From positions 1-5,336 of the forward strand of contig JANXYW010000374.1 in assembly GCA_025355835.1 (NCBI GenBank): DNA of 5,336 nucleotides, in the 5' to 3' direction. Below the pieces are notes generated by a model, which saw only the letters and a program-made list of their open reading frames with translations, ran no database searches and was not told the origin of the DNA. The position numbers and the translations under genes were made by a program. Positions 1 to 5,336 of the stretch are shown piece by piece (the stretch's first letter is position 1; every line of letters starts with the position of its first letter). The stretch is from Chloroflexota bacterium (GTDB lineage: Bacteria; Chloroflexota; Dehalococcoidia; DSTF01; JACRBR01).

Positions 1-1405
1 TCTGCAACACCTCGCGCAGCGTCGATGCGAACGCGATCGGAACGCCGAGCGCGTCTTGCAACTGCGCCGGCGTGCGGTCGTCGAGGAATCGCGCGCCCGT
101 GTAGTCGAGTGCGTAGCGCGGCATCACGACGAGATCGCCGAGATCGGCGCCACGTAGCTGGCGTTCGATGTCCCCCGCCGTCAGCAGCCCCGAAACGTTG
201 ACGCGCGATCCAAAGAACGTATTTGCGATCGCGTGCACAGACACGGACGTGCCGGTGAGCGCCGCGAACTCTGCTCCGAGCGATGCAAGTGTAGGCGCGA
301 TTAGCGTCCCGGAGACGATCGAGATGCGCGAGAATCCGGTCTGCGTTCGCGGTGCGCGCTTACTTGGCCGCGCCATATCTCGTACGAGGCCTTGCGCGCC
401 CAGACGAATGCCTGCGCGCCCGCGCCGGGCTTTTCGCCAATCGTCGATCAGCGACCGCGTCATGCCAATGCCGTTCTCGTACTGGGCGAAGCCGTCGTAG
501 TGCGCCGCGCCGGGTAGTTCGACGCCTGCTGTGAGGTAGTACTCGTCGGCCAGGTAGATGAGCGTGTGGCCGTGCTCCTTGCGAAAGCGTCGCTGATACG
601 GCGTCACCTGTCCGATGATCTGACGCGCGAACTCGGGCGTGCATCCTTCGATCTCAGCGCTGTGCGCACCACGCACGATGCGCTCCTCGGCCGTCATCGT
701 CGCGCCGACCGGCACGACCGAGATGGTTTGCACAGCCGGATACAGCGACGAGAGATCGTCCATCGTGCGCTCAAGCGCCGCGCCGTCGTTGACGCCGGGG
801 CAGAGCACAACCTGCGTGTTCGCCTGGATGCCCATCGCGCCAAGGCGACGCAGTTGTTCGCAGATATCGGGCGCCATCTTGTTGCCGAGCATGTAGCGCC
901 GCAGCTCGACCTCCGTCGCGTGGACGGAGACATTGATCGGCGAGAGGCGTTGTTCTTCGAGACGCGTCCAATCATCATCGGTGAGATTCGTCAGCGTAAC
1001 GAAATTGCCGTGGTAGAAGCTCAGCCGGTAGTCGTCGTCTTTGACGTAGAGCGTCTTCCGCATGCCTTTCGGATTGCCCTTCAGGAAGCAGAAGAAACAG
1101 CTGTTATTGCAGATGCGGATGCCGTCGAACGCCGGATCCTGGAATCCGATCCCCAGATCTTCATCGGGGTGCTTTTCGACTGCGAATTGGAGCAGCTGCG
1201 TCCCGCGCATCACGTCGAGCGCGATCGTGTCTTCGGCGCCGTAGAACTGCACGTCGACCGCATCGCGCAACGCGCGGCCATCGATCGACACCACGCGGTC
1301 ACCGGGCAGTAAGCCGAGATCGGCGGCGATCGAGCCGACGCGCACAGCATCGATGATGCCGCCTTCATTCGCTTTGTCGCGGGCGGTGCGTGTAGCCTCG
1401 GTCAC
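1..1405 (-). CDS. PDZ / radical SAM / DUF512 protein (3' end cut by window edge)
   Basis: The frame is open from a GTG at 1405-1403 to the left edge, giving 468 visible residues. Residues about 15-80 form a PDZ-like domain (GGIIDAV, then LGLLPGDRVVSIDG at 30-43). A radical SAM cluster motif follows with C99, C103 and C106 (Cx3Cx2C), then the family blocks PKGMRKTLYVKDDDYRLSF (112-130) and GNFVTLTN (133-140). The DUF512 part holds YLADEYYL (284-291), YENGIGMTR (309-317), NVSGLLTAGD (403-412) and FLDD (440-443). The family is usually about 430-480 residues, so only a short tail should be missing. The motifs predict a 4Fe-4S, S-adenosylmethionine-dependent enzyme, but no substrate is known to me and I assign none. 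The start lies four bases after the ispH stop and has no clear Shine-Dalgarno, so translation is probably coupled. An in-frame GTG at 1480-1478, inside ispH, would add 25 residues but looks less likely because the PDZ homology begins only at residue 15. Family assignment is confident; function is unknown. Confidence 0.93.
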   Translation of the reverse strand, partial: MTEATRTARDKANEGGIIDAVRVGSIAADLGLLPGDRVVSIDGRALRDAVDVQFYGAEDTIALDVMRGTQLLQFAVEKHPDEDLGIGFQDPAFDGIRICNNSCFFCFLKGNPKGMRKTLYVKDDDYRLSFYHGNFVTLTNLTDDDWTRLEEQRLSPINVSVHATEVELRRYMLGNKMAPDICEQLRRLGAMGIQANTQVVLCPGVNDGAALERTMDDLSSLYPAVQTISVVPVGATMTAEERIVRGAHSAEIEGCTPEFARQIIGQVTPYQRRFRKEHGHTLIYLADEYYLTAGVELPGAAHYDGFAQYENGIGMTRSLIDDWRKARRGRAGIRLGAQGLVRDMARPSKRAPRTQTGFSRISIVSGTLIAPTLASLGAEFAALTGTSVSVHAIANTFFGSRVNVSGLLTAGDIERQLRGADLGDLVVMPRYALDYTGARFLDDRTPAQLQDALGVPIAFASTLREVLQ

Positions 1406-1409
1406 GAGA

Positions 1410-2273
1410 TCACGTTGACGGCGCCAGAGCGTACAGTCGCGCGACGACGTCGTCGATGACGGTATCCGGAGTCGATGCACCCGCCGCCACGCCGACCTTA
1501 GCTCGGCCCGTGAGCCACGAAGCATCGATCTCCGTCGCGGACTCGACGTGATACGTCTCGACACCCTGCTCGCGCGAAACATCCGCGAGGTGGCGAGTGT
1601 TCGCGCTCTCGCGGCCGCCTACTACGACCATCAGATCGACTTCGTGTGCCAATTCTTCAGTTGCCGCCTGCTGGCTCGTGGTGGCGTTGCAGAGCGTGTT
1701 GATCACACGCAATTCGCTGATGTGATCCATGTGCACGGTCAGCAGCCGCTGCACGAAGAGAGCAAAATGGCCCTCAGTCTCAGTGGTCTGCGAAAGGACG
1801 CCGACGCGCGACGGCATCCAGTCGGGTAGCGGCGCGTCGAGTTCGGCGGCTGTCTTCATCGTGATGACCTTGCCTTGTGCCCAGCCCAAGATGCCGCGCA
1901 CTTCCTTGTGCTCGGGGTCGCCGAAGATGATGACGCCGAAGCCCTCATCCGTCAGTTTCTTCGCCCACTGCTGCGCGCGCGTCACGATAGGGCACGTCGT
2001 GTCGACGATAGCGGCGCCGCGCGACTCCAGCTCGCGGAGCACCTGCGGACCGACGCCGTGCGCGGTGATCGCCACCGGCCGCGTGTCGATCGCTTCCAGC
2101 GTTGCGATCACTTCGACGCCGCGGCTGCGCAGCTGGTCGACGACCTGTGGGTTGTGGACGGTGGAACCGAGGCTCGTGATGGACCCCATCTTGTCGGCGG
2201 CGCCCTCCATCATCTCGACGGCGCGGCGCACCCCCATGCAGAATCCCAGCTCTTTGGCCTTGATCACTTGCAT
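1410..2273 (-). CDS. ispH: 4-hydroxy-3-methylbut-2-enyl diphosphate reductase
   Basis: This 287-residue protein is a full-length IspH (LytB), the iron-sulfur enzyme that reduces HMBPP to isopentenyl and dimethylallyl diphosphate in the last step of the MEP pathway, in the cytoplasm. The three cluster cysteines are C12 (GFCMGVRRAV), C94 (DTTCPIVT) and C195 (NTLCNATTSQQ). Residues matching the E. coli substrate pocket are H40 (STVHNP), H72 (TAHGVG), H122 and E124 (EHKEV), S223 and N225 (ESANT), and S267 (GASTPD). Against E. coli, the residue between H122 and E124 is Lys rather than Pro, and the SSN block reads SAN. The ATG at 2273 is supported by GGAG seven bases upstream and by alignment of C12 with the usual position. 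It follows plsC after 110 bp, the longest gap here, which may hold its own promoter. Its TGA lies four bases before the radical SAM gene. The assignment is essentially certain. Confidence 0.98.
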   Translation of the reverse strand: MQVIKAKELGFCMGVRRAVEMMEGAADKMGSITSLGSTVHNPQVVDQLRSRGVEVIATLEAIDTRPVAITAHGVGPQVLRELESRGAAIVDTTCPIVTRAQQWAKKLTDEGFGVIIFGDPEHKEVRGILGWAQGKVITMKTAAELDAPLPDWMPSRVGVLSQTTETEGHFALFVQRLLTVHMDHISELRVINTLCNATTSQQAATEELAHEVDLMVVVGGRESANTRHLADVSREQGVETYHVESATEIDASWLTGRAKVGVAAGASTPDTVIDDVVARLYALAPST

Positions 2274-2280
2274 GCATGCA
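2269..2280. repeat. 12-bp perfect palindrome over the ispH start codon
   Basis: TGCATGCATGCA is its own reverse complement and spans the ispH ATG and the bases between it and the Shine-Dalgarno. It creates two overlapping ATG codons. It may be chance, or it could affect initiation or act as a protein site; nothing else in the sequence decides this. Confidence 0.6.
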
Positions 2281-2284
2281 CTCC
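2281..2284 (-). promoter_or_regulatory. ribosome binding site of ispH (GGAG)
   Basis: GGAG ends seven bases before the ispH ATG at 2273, a good spacing. A second, out-of-frame ATG at 2277-2275 is only three bases away, so the spacing decides the start in favour of 2273. It is the best Shine-Dalgarno in the window. Confidence 0.75.
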
Positions 2285-2317
2285 GTCGCGAGGCGATTCG
2301 TGGCCTGGCGTGCGGTA

Positions 2318-2323
2318 ACTATA
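2318..2323 (-). promoter_or_regulatory. possible -10 box (TATAGT) for ispH
   Basis: TATAGT on the minus strand differs from the TATAAT consensus at one base and lies in the most AT-rich part of the gap. Transcription starting just downstream would give a leader of about 38 bases before the ispH ATG. The -35 position with a 17-bp spacer reads AGCTTC, a poor match, and there is no TGn extension, so the call is tentative. Confidence 0.35.
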
Positions 2324-2383
2324 GCGGGTTGACAGAATCGGAAGCTCGGCCGTATGCCGCCCGTGCAAGCGGCCGCTCGCCGG

Positions 2384-3079
2384 CTAGACACGCGCGCCCT
2401 CGCCGAGTGCGTGCTGCGCTACTGCGGCGGCGTATTCGCCGCGATACGACTCCGGCAGGAGTTCGGCGACGTGGCGCATGATGTCGTCGGTAGCCGTGCG
2501 GGCGGCGGCCGTCGTGATGCGCTCGACCTTTGGCGGGTAAAACGGCTTGCCGAACGTGATCGTAACACGCGGGCCGATGAACGGGCGAAAGAACAGCAGC
2601 GGCCACTTCAAGTGCTCGGTACCCGTAATGGCGATCGGGATGATCGGCGCACCGGTGCGGTAGGCGACGAGCGCAGTGCCCGCGAAGCCCTGGTGCATTT
2701 TGCGATCCTTGCTGCGCGTGCCCTCAGGGAACATCAGCAGCAGATGCTGGTCGTGCACGACGGCCTGCGCCTCGCGAATCGCGGAGAGATCTGCGCCCTG
2801 GCGATCGACAGGAAACGCGCCGATGAATCGGAAGACCAGGCTAACCCCCGGCCACTTGAACATCTCTTTCTTCGCCATCGTGATGATGCGGCGGTTCAGC
2901 GCGCCGGGAATGATGCATGGGTCGGCGTTGTTCAGATGGTTTGAGACGAGGATCGCGCCGCCCGTCGGGGGTACGTTTTCGCGGCCTGTGACATACGGCC
3001 CCTTCACGTAGAGAAACGTGCAGAGCCGGATGAGCGCGACAACCGCCCAGTACGAAACCGGGACGACGCGCCAGATCAT
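2384..3079 (-). CDS. plsC: 1-acyl-sn-glycerol-3-phosphate acyltransferase (PlsC family)
   Basis: The 231-residue product has the full set of glycerolipid acyltransferase motifs: NHLNNADP with the catalytic H48-x4-D53 pair, GAFPVDR (87-93), FPEGTRS (117-123), and the Pro-rich APIIPIAITGTE (144-155). Residues about 5-25 are hydrophobic and probably hold the enzyme at the inner face of the membrane. It should acylate lysophosphatidic acid to phosphatidic acid, the precursor of CDP-diacylglycerol. The length is typical for short bacterial PlsC proteins. The start ATG at 3079-3077 overlaps the cmk TGA (ATGA at 3076-3079), and no separate Shine-Dalgarno is seen, so coupling to cmk is likely. The stop is TAG at 2386-2384. 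The family is certain; the exact acyl acceptor is inferred, since close paralogues act on other lysolipids. Confidence 0.94.
   Translation of the reverse strand: MIWRVVPVSYWAVVALIRLCTFLYVKGPYVTGRENVPPTGGAILVSNHLNNADPCIIPGALNRRIITMAKKEMFKWPGVSLVFRFIGAFPVDRQGADLSAIREAQAVVHDQHLLLMFPEGTRSKDRKMHQGFAGTALVAYRTGAPIIPIAITGTEHLKWPLLFFRPFIGPRVTITFGKPFYPPKVERITTAAARTATDDIMRHVAELLPESYRGEYAAAVAQHALGEGARV
3076..3079 (-). other. ATGA stop/start overlap, cmk to plsC
   Basis: The cmk TGA (3078-3076) and the plsC ATG (3079-3077) share four bases. The sequence upstream of the plsC start has no purine-rich Shine-Dalgarno, which points to translational coupling. Confidence 0.9.
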
Positions 3080-3753
3080 GCGTGTGCCAGTGCTTCGATG
3101 CGTCGCACCACCTCCTCAATCGTCAGCGTATCCGTGTTGATGATCACAGCATCCGGCGCGGCGGTCAACGGCGACGCCTGTCGGCTGCTGTCGATGCCGT
3201 CGCGTCGCGCTAAATCAGCCATCAGGGCTTCAAGGTTCGGCTCAAGGCCGGCTTCGCGCATCTGCGCCGCCCGTCGCCGAGCGCGCACCGCCACCGAGGC
3301 GTCGAGGTAGACCTTCAGGCCGGCGTCGCGCAGCACAACGCTTCCGATGTCGCGGCCTGCCATAACCACGCTGCCAGCGCCGGCAAGCTCGCGTTGGATA
3401 CGCACGAGCGTTTCGCGCACGGCCGGAACCCGCGAAACAAGCGACACATTCGCCTCCACCTCGGCTTCTCGCAGATGCGGCGTGGCGTCCTGTCCGTCGA
3501 CGATCACGCCCGTTGGCTCGATCGCGTCATCCGGCGTATCGCGGACGGCCACGTCGGTGCTGTGCGCGAGCGCAGCGAGCGCCGGTCCGTCATGCACGTC
3601 GATGCCGCGGCGCAGCGCGAGCCAGGTGACGGCGCGATACATCGCACCGGTATCAAAGAATCGATAGCCGAGGTGGCGAGCGAGCGCGACGCCCACGGCG
3701 CTCTTACCGGAGGCGGCCGGACCGTCGATGGCGATCGTAGCTACGGATTGCAT
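3076..3753 (-). CDS. cmk: cytidylate kinase
   Basis: The 225-residue product is a full-length bacterial CMP kinase, which phosphorylates CMP and dCMP with ATP for nucleic acid and CTP/CDP-lipid synthesis in the cytoplasm. The P-loop is GPAASGKS (11-18), followed by FDTGAMYRAV (33-42) in the nucleoside-binding region. The CMP-binding insert carries VSLVSRVPAVRETLVRIQR (103-121), then AGRDIGSVV (132-140) and the RDGIDSSR block (184-191, pattern RDxxDxxR) with D185, D188 and R191. All key residues are present. It starts 49 bp after the upstream synthase gene, with only a weak G-rich element (GGCGGG) rather distant from the ATG, and it ends in a 4-bp overlap with plsC. The product also supports its neighbours: CTP is needed for CDP-diacylglycerol and for the IspD step of the MEP pathway. 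That functional link is inference. Confidence 0.97.
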   Translation of the reverse strand: MQSVATIAIDGPAASGKSAVGVALARHLGYRFFDTGAMYRAVTWLALRRGIDVHDGPALAALAHSTDVAVRDTPDDAIEPTGVIVDGQDATPHLREAEVEANVSLVSRVPAVRETLVRIQRELAGAGSVVMAGRDIGSVVLRDAGLKVYLDASVAVRARRRAAQMREAGLEPNLEALMADLARRDGIDSSRQASPLTAAPDAVIINTDTLTIEEVVRRIEALAHA

Positions 3754-3802
3754 CGCACGAGTGTACCCGCCGTCGCGGCAACGCGCGTGTGCGGTCGTTC
3801 AG
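3754..3802 (-). other. 49-bp spacer between pseudouridine synthase and cmk
   Basis: This short GC-rich gap has no U-tract terminator. It contains TACACT, which resembles a -10 box, but no -35 element lies at a proper distance. A weak GGCGGG upstream of the cmk ATG is its only possible ribosome binding site. Read-through from the upstream gene is the simplest reading. Confidence 0.6.
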
Positions 3803-4552
3803 TCAGGACGTAAGACCCACCTGCGCGCGCAAGTCGCCTACTTCTCGCGGCGAGAGCACGCGCGTCTTGCCGCGCGCGAGGCGCGCGAGAGTGACGCCGC
3901 TGATCCGCGTTCGGACGAGTGTCTTGACCGGGTGGCCGACAGAGCCGCACATGAGTCGGATCTGTCGCTTGCGTCCTTCGTGGATGACGAGCCGCAGCCA
4001 CATGTGGCCGGTCGGTGTGGCGTATCCCTCGGGTGCGCGTGAGGGCTCGACGGTCGCAGGTGCTGTTGGCTTACCTTCAATCATCACACCCGTGCGCAGT
4101 TCATCGAGCGCGGCCTGCTCGATCATGCCGTGAATCAGCGCCACATATTCCTTGTCGATCTCGTAGCGCGGGTGCGCCATGCGGTGCGCGAACTCGCCAT
4201 CGTTCGTGAACAGCAGCAGACCTTCGGTGTCGCGGTCGAGGCGGCCGATTGGGAAGACGTGCGGCGGCAGCCCCGGTGGCAGAATGTCGATCACCGTGCG
4301 GCGGTTCTCCGGGTCGGTGACGGTCGTCAGGATTCCGGCAGGCTTGTTCATCGCAAGGTAGATGTGCGCGGATGCGGTCGCGATTGCGACGCCATCGACC
4401 TCGATACGATCGAGATCGGCGTCCGCTTGCGCGCCGAGCTCGCTCACGACGATGCCGTTGACGCGCACGCGTCCACCGGATATCAGCGCTTCAGCGCCGC
4501 GGCGTGAACCGTGACCTGCGCGCGCGAGGATCTTCTGTAACCGTTCGTTCAT
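3803..4552 (-). CDS. rluB: 23S/16S rRNA pseudouridine synthase, RsuA/RluB family
   Basis: The 249-residue product has an N-terminal S4 RNA-binding domain (about residues 2-60, beginning NERLQKILARAGHGSRRGAE) and a catalytic pseudouridine synthase domain. The catalytic aspartate is D106 in GRLDRDTEGLLLFTNDG (103-119). Other family blocks are LAMNKPAGILTT (66-77), the DKEYVALIHG strand (133-142) and HEGRKRQIRLMC (191-202). It should convert one rRNA uridine to pseudouridine. Neighbouring cmk and the overall length favour RluB (23S rRNA, E. coli U2605 equivalent) over RsuA (16S), but sequence inspection alone cannot settle the target. The ATG at 4552-4550 is chosen because it gives the canonical S4 start and overlaps the stop of the LTD gene (ATGA at 4549-4552). 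The frame stays open further upstream, but those codons lie inside the LTD gene and show no homology. Confidence 0.93.
   Translation of the reverse strand: MNERLQKILARAGHGSRRGAEALISGGRVRVNGIVVSELGAQADADLDRIEVDGVAIATASAHIYLAMNKPAGILTTVTDPENRRTVIDILPPGLPPHVFPIGRLDRDTEGLLLFTNDGEFAHRMAHPRYEIDKEYVALIHGMIEQAALDELRTGVMIEGKPTAPATVEPSRAPEGYATPTGHMWLRLVIHEGRKRQIRLMCGSVGHPVKTLVRTRISGVTLARLARGKTRVLSPREVGDLRAQVGLTS
4549..4552 (-). other. ATGA stop/start overlap, LTD gene to pseudouridine synthase
   Basis: The minus strand reads ATGA: the LTD stop TGA occupies 4551-4549 and the synthase ATG 4552-4550. Only a weak AGG-like element precedes the start, so terminating ribosomes may reinitiate here. The arrangement implies one transcript. 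Confidence 0.9.
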
Positions 4553-5336
4553 GCCTGGCGCCGCATTCGCTGGGAGAGGGCAGGCGCCACTCGCCACGCG
4601 ACGGCAACCGCGAATGCGACTGCGGCTAGCCCGGACACTGCCCATATCAACCAGTCCAGCGACCGCTGGCCGCCCGGCAGCGCCTGAGGTTGGTTGGAGG
4701 TCGCCTTCGGCGCTTGTCGCGCCGCGTTCGCGACGAACGGCCCACCGGGCGACGGATGTAGGTTGTCGACGAAGTCGCTCGCCAGATCGTGATCTGCACC
4801 GGCAGCTCGACGTTCGATGGAGTGGCCCGATGGAACATCGACGATCGCCGGCTTGAGGATCGACGTGTCGGTTCCCCACGAGATCGCATCGGTGGTCGCG
4901 CCGCTCGCGTCGCGCAGGATGAGGCGGTCACCATGGTTGCCGAGCGAGTTACCGATGCGGCCGCCAAGCACGACGTAAGCGCCCGTGAATCCAGGATTGT
5001 TTGTGCGAAAGCTATCCGAAGCGGCAACTACGACGTACCCGTGCGACTCGATCACGCCCGATGGGATTGTGTCGTTGCTAGCGGCGTCTGTTAGCGACCA
5101 ACCCGCGAGAGAGACTGGGGTATTGCCGGCGTTGTAGAGCTCGACCCACTCTGCCGCTGCCGGGTCAGCCGCCCCGTCCGGATCGTACATGACCTCATTG
5201 ATGACAATGCGCGCCGCGGGCGCGTTGTCGACGGGGACGGCGTGAACCGCGCGCGGCTTCGTGGATTCGCCCAGGACGGGATGAATCGGTGGGGCCGCAT
5301 CGTCCACGTTTCCGCCGCCGCCGCCGTCCTGACTAG
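4549..5336 (-). CDS. lamin-tail-domain protein with C-terminal membrane anchor (5' end cut by window edge)
   Basis: The frame is open from the right edge, so the true start is probably outside the window. The only in-frame start candidate is a GTG at 5307-5305, giving 252 residues; numbering below uses it. Nine codons before it read SQDGGGGGN, which looks like a flexible linker. Residues about 33-170 form a lamin-tail (LTD) beta-sandwich: INEVMYDP (36-43), EWVELYN (53-59), LAGWSLTD (67-74), GNHGDRLILRD (123-133), DAISWG (140-145), SIERR (163-167) and a closing DF...PSPGGP (178-190). A low-complexity Pro/Gln/Ala stretch leads to a hydrophobic helix (about 219-238) and a basic tail (RMRRQA). 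This predicts an outside-facing domain held by one C-terminal helix, which needs a signal peptide; none is visible after the GTG. LTDs occur in bacterial surface or secreted proteins, sometimes with nucleases. The function here is unknown. The gene is coupled to the pseudouridine synthase by a 4-bp overlap. Confidence 0.85.
   Translation of the reverse strand, partial: SQDGGGGGNVDDAAPPIHPVLGESTKPRAVHAVPVDNAPAARIVINEVMYDPDGAADPAAAEWVELYNAGNTPVSLAGWSLTDAASNDTIPSGVIESHGYVVVAASDSFRTNNPGFTGAYVVLGGRIGNSLGNHGDRLILRDASGATTDAISWGTDTSILKPAIVDVPSGHSIERRAAGADHDLASDFVDNLHPSPGGPFVANAARQAPKATSNQPQALPGGQRSLDWLIWAVSGLAAVAFAVAVAWRVAPALSQRMRRQA

Larger units (their letters stand above)
2274..2383 (-). other. 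110-bp intergenic region between plsC and ispH
   Basis: This is the longest non-coding stretch in the window. On the minus strand, after the plsC TAG, it begins with a near-palindrome around GCGGCCGC (2365-2380). An AT-richer patch with TATAGT follows, and it ends with GGAG before the ispH start. There is no run of T after the palindrome, so I do not call an intrinsic terminator. The region could carry an ispH promoter. Confidence 0.7.

Noticed and set aside
566..1312. Long plus-strand open frame (248 codons)
   Set aside because: It lies wholly antisense to the PDZ/radical SAM/DUF512 gene, whose frame carries clear conserved motifs. Its translation is Arg/His/Asp-rich, as expected from the antisense of a GC-rich gene.
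2329..2358. Plus-strand TTGACA (2329-2334) with GTATGC or TATGCC 17-18 bp downstream, as a promoter
   Set aside because: The -35 match is perfect but the -10 is poor, and it would transcribe only antisense to plsC with no gene to serve. A chance hexamer is the simpler reading.
2365..2380. GCGGCCGC-centred near-palindrome after the plsC stop, as a terminator
   Set aside because: The arms leave almost no loop and no T-tract follows on the minus strand, so it does not fit an intrinsic terminator.
1729..2481. Long plus-strand open frame (250 codons) opposite ispH and the end of plsC
   Set aside because: It runs through ispH, the intergenic gap and plsC with no recognisable motif. Composition is that of an antisense shadow.
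4755..4765. LPGG-like motif before the C-terminal helix of the LTD protein, as a sortase signal
   Set aside because: The motif, encoded just before the helix, lacks the Thr-Gly of LPXTG and sits close to a long hydrophobic helix that can serve as an ordinary membrane anchor. There is no sortase gene in the window.
4553..4879. Upstream extension of the pseudouridine synthase frame (start at 4879)
   Set aside because: The extension adds 109 residues that are the out-of-frame reading of the LTD gene and have no homology. The ATG at 4552 starts exactly at the S4 domain.

Overview
This window is a compact, GC-rich bacterial chromosomal segment with every credible gene on the minus strand, so transcription runs from the right edge to the left. 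Six protein genes fill almost all of it. In transcription order they are: a membrane-anchored lamin-tail-domain (LTD) protein cut by the right edge; an S4-domain pseudouridine synthase of the RsuA/RluB family; cytidylate kinase (cmk); a PlsC-type 1-acylglycerol-3-phosphate acyltransferase; 4-hydroxy-3-methylbut-2-enyl diphosphate reductase (ispH); and a PDZ / radical SAM / DUF512 protein cut by the left edge. I see no tRNA, rRNA, CRISPR array, insertion sequence or integrase.

The first four genes are tightly packed. The LTD gene and the pseudouridine synthase share an ATGA stop/start overlap (4549-4552), as do cmk and plsC (3076-3079), and only 49 bp separate the synthase from cmk. The largest gap is 110 bp (2274-2383), between plsC and ispH. 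It holds the clearest ribosome binding site in the window, a TATAGT box that may be a secondary promoter, and a 12-bp palindrome covering the ispH start codon. The PDZ/radical SAM gene starts four bases after the ispH stop. Most of the other starts lack a strong Shine-Dalgarno, which suggests translational coupling or a lineage that uses weak leaders.

The set is a housekeeping operon: rRNA modification, CMP/dCMP phosphorylation, phosphatidic acid synthesis, the last step of the MEP isoprenoid pathway, and a conserved radical SAM protein of unknown role. The order rluB-like - cmk - plsC - ispH - DUF512 protein resembles clusters in Gram-positive-type and Chloroflexota genomes, where der (engA) often follows. 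High GC, the MEP pathway, a Cx3Cx2C DUF512 protein and an LTD surface protein fit Chloroflexota best. That assignment is an inference from gene content and motif style, not a measured phylogeny.

I do not see a clear novel multi-gene system. The two points most worth following are the LTD surface protein coupled to an rRNA-modification gene, and the uncharacterised PDZ/radical SAM/DUF512 enzyme in this otherwise well-understood cluster.
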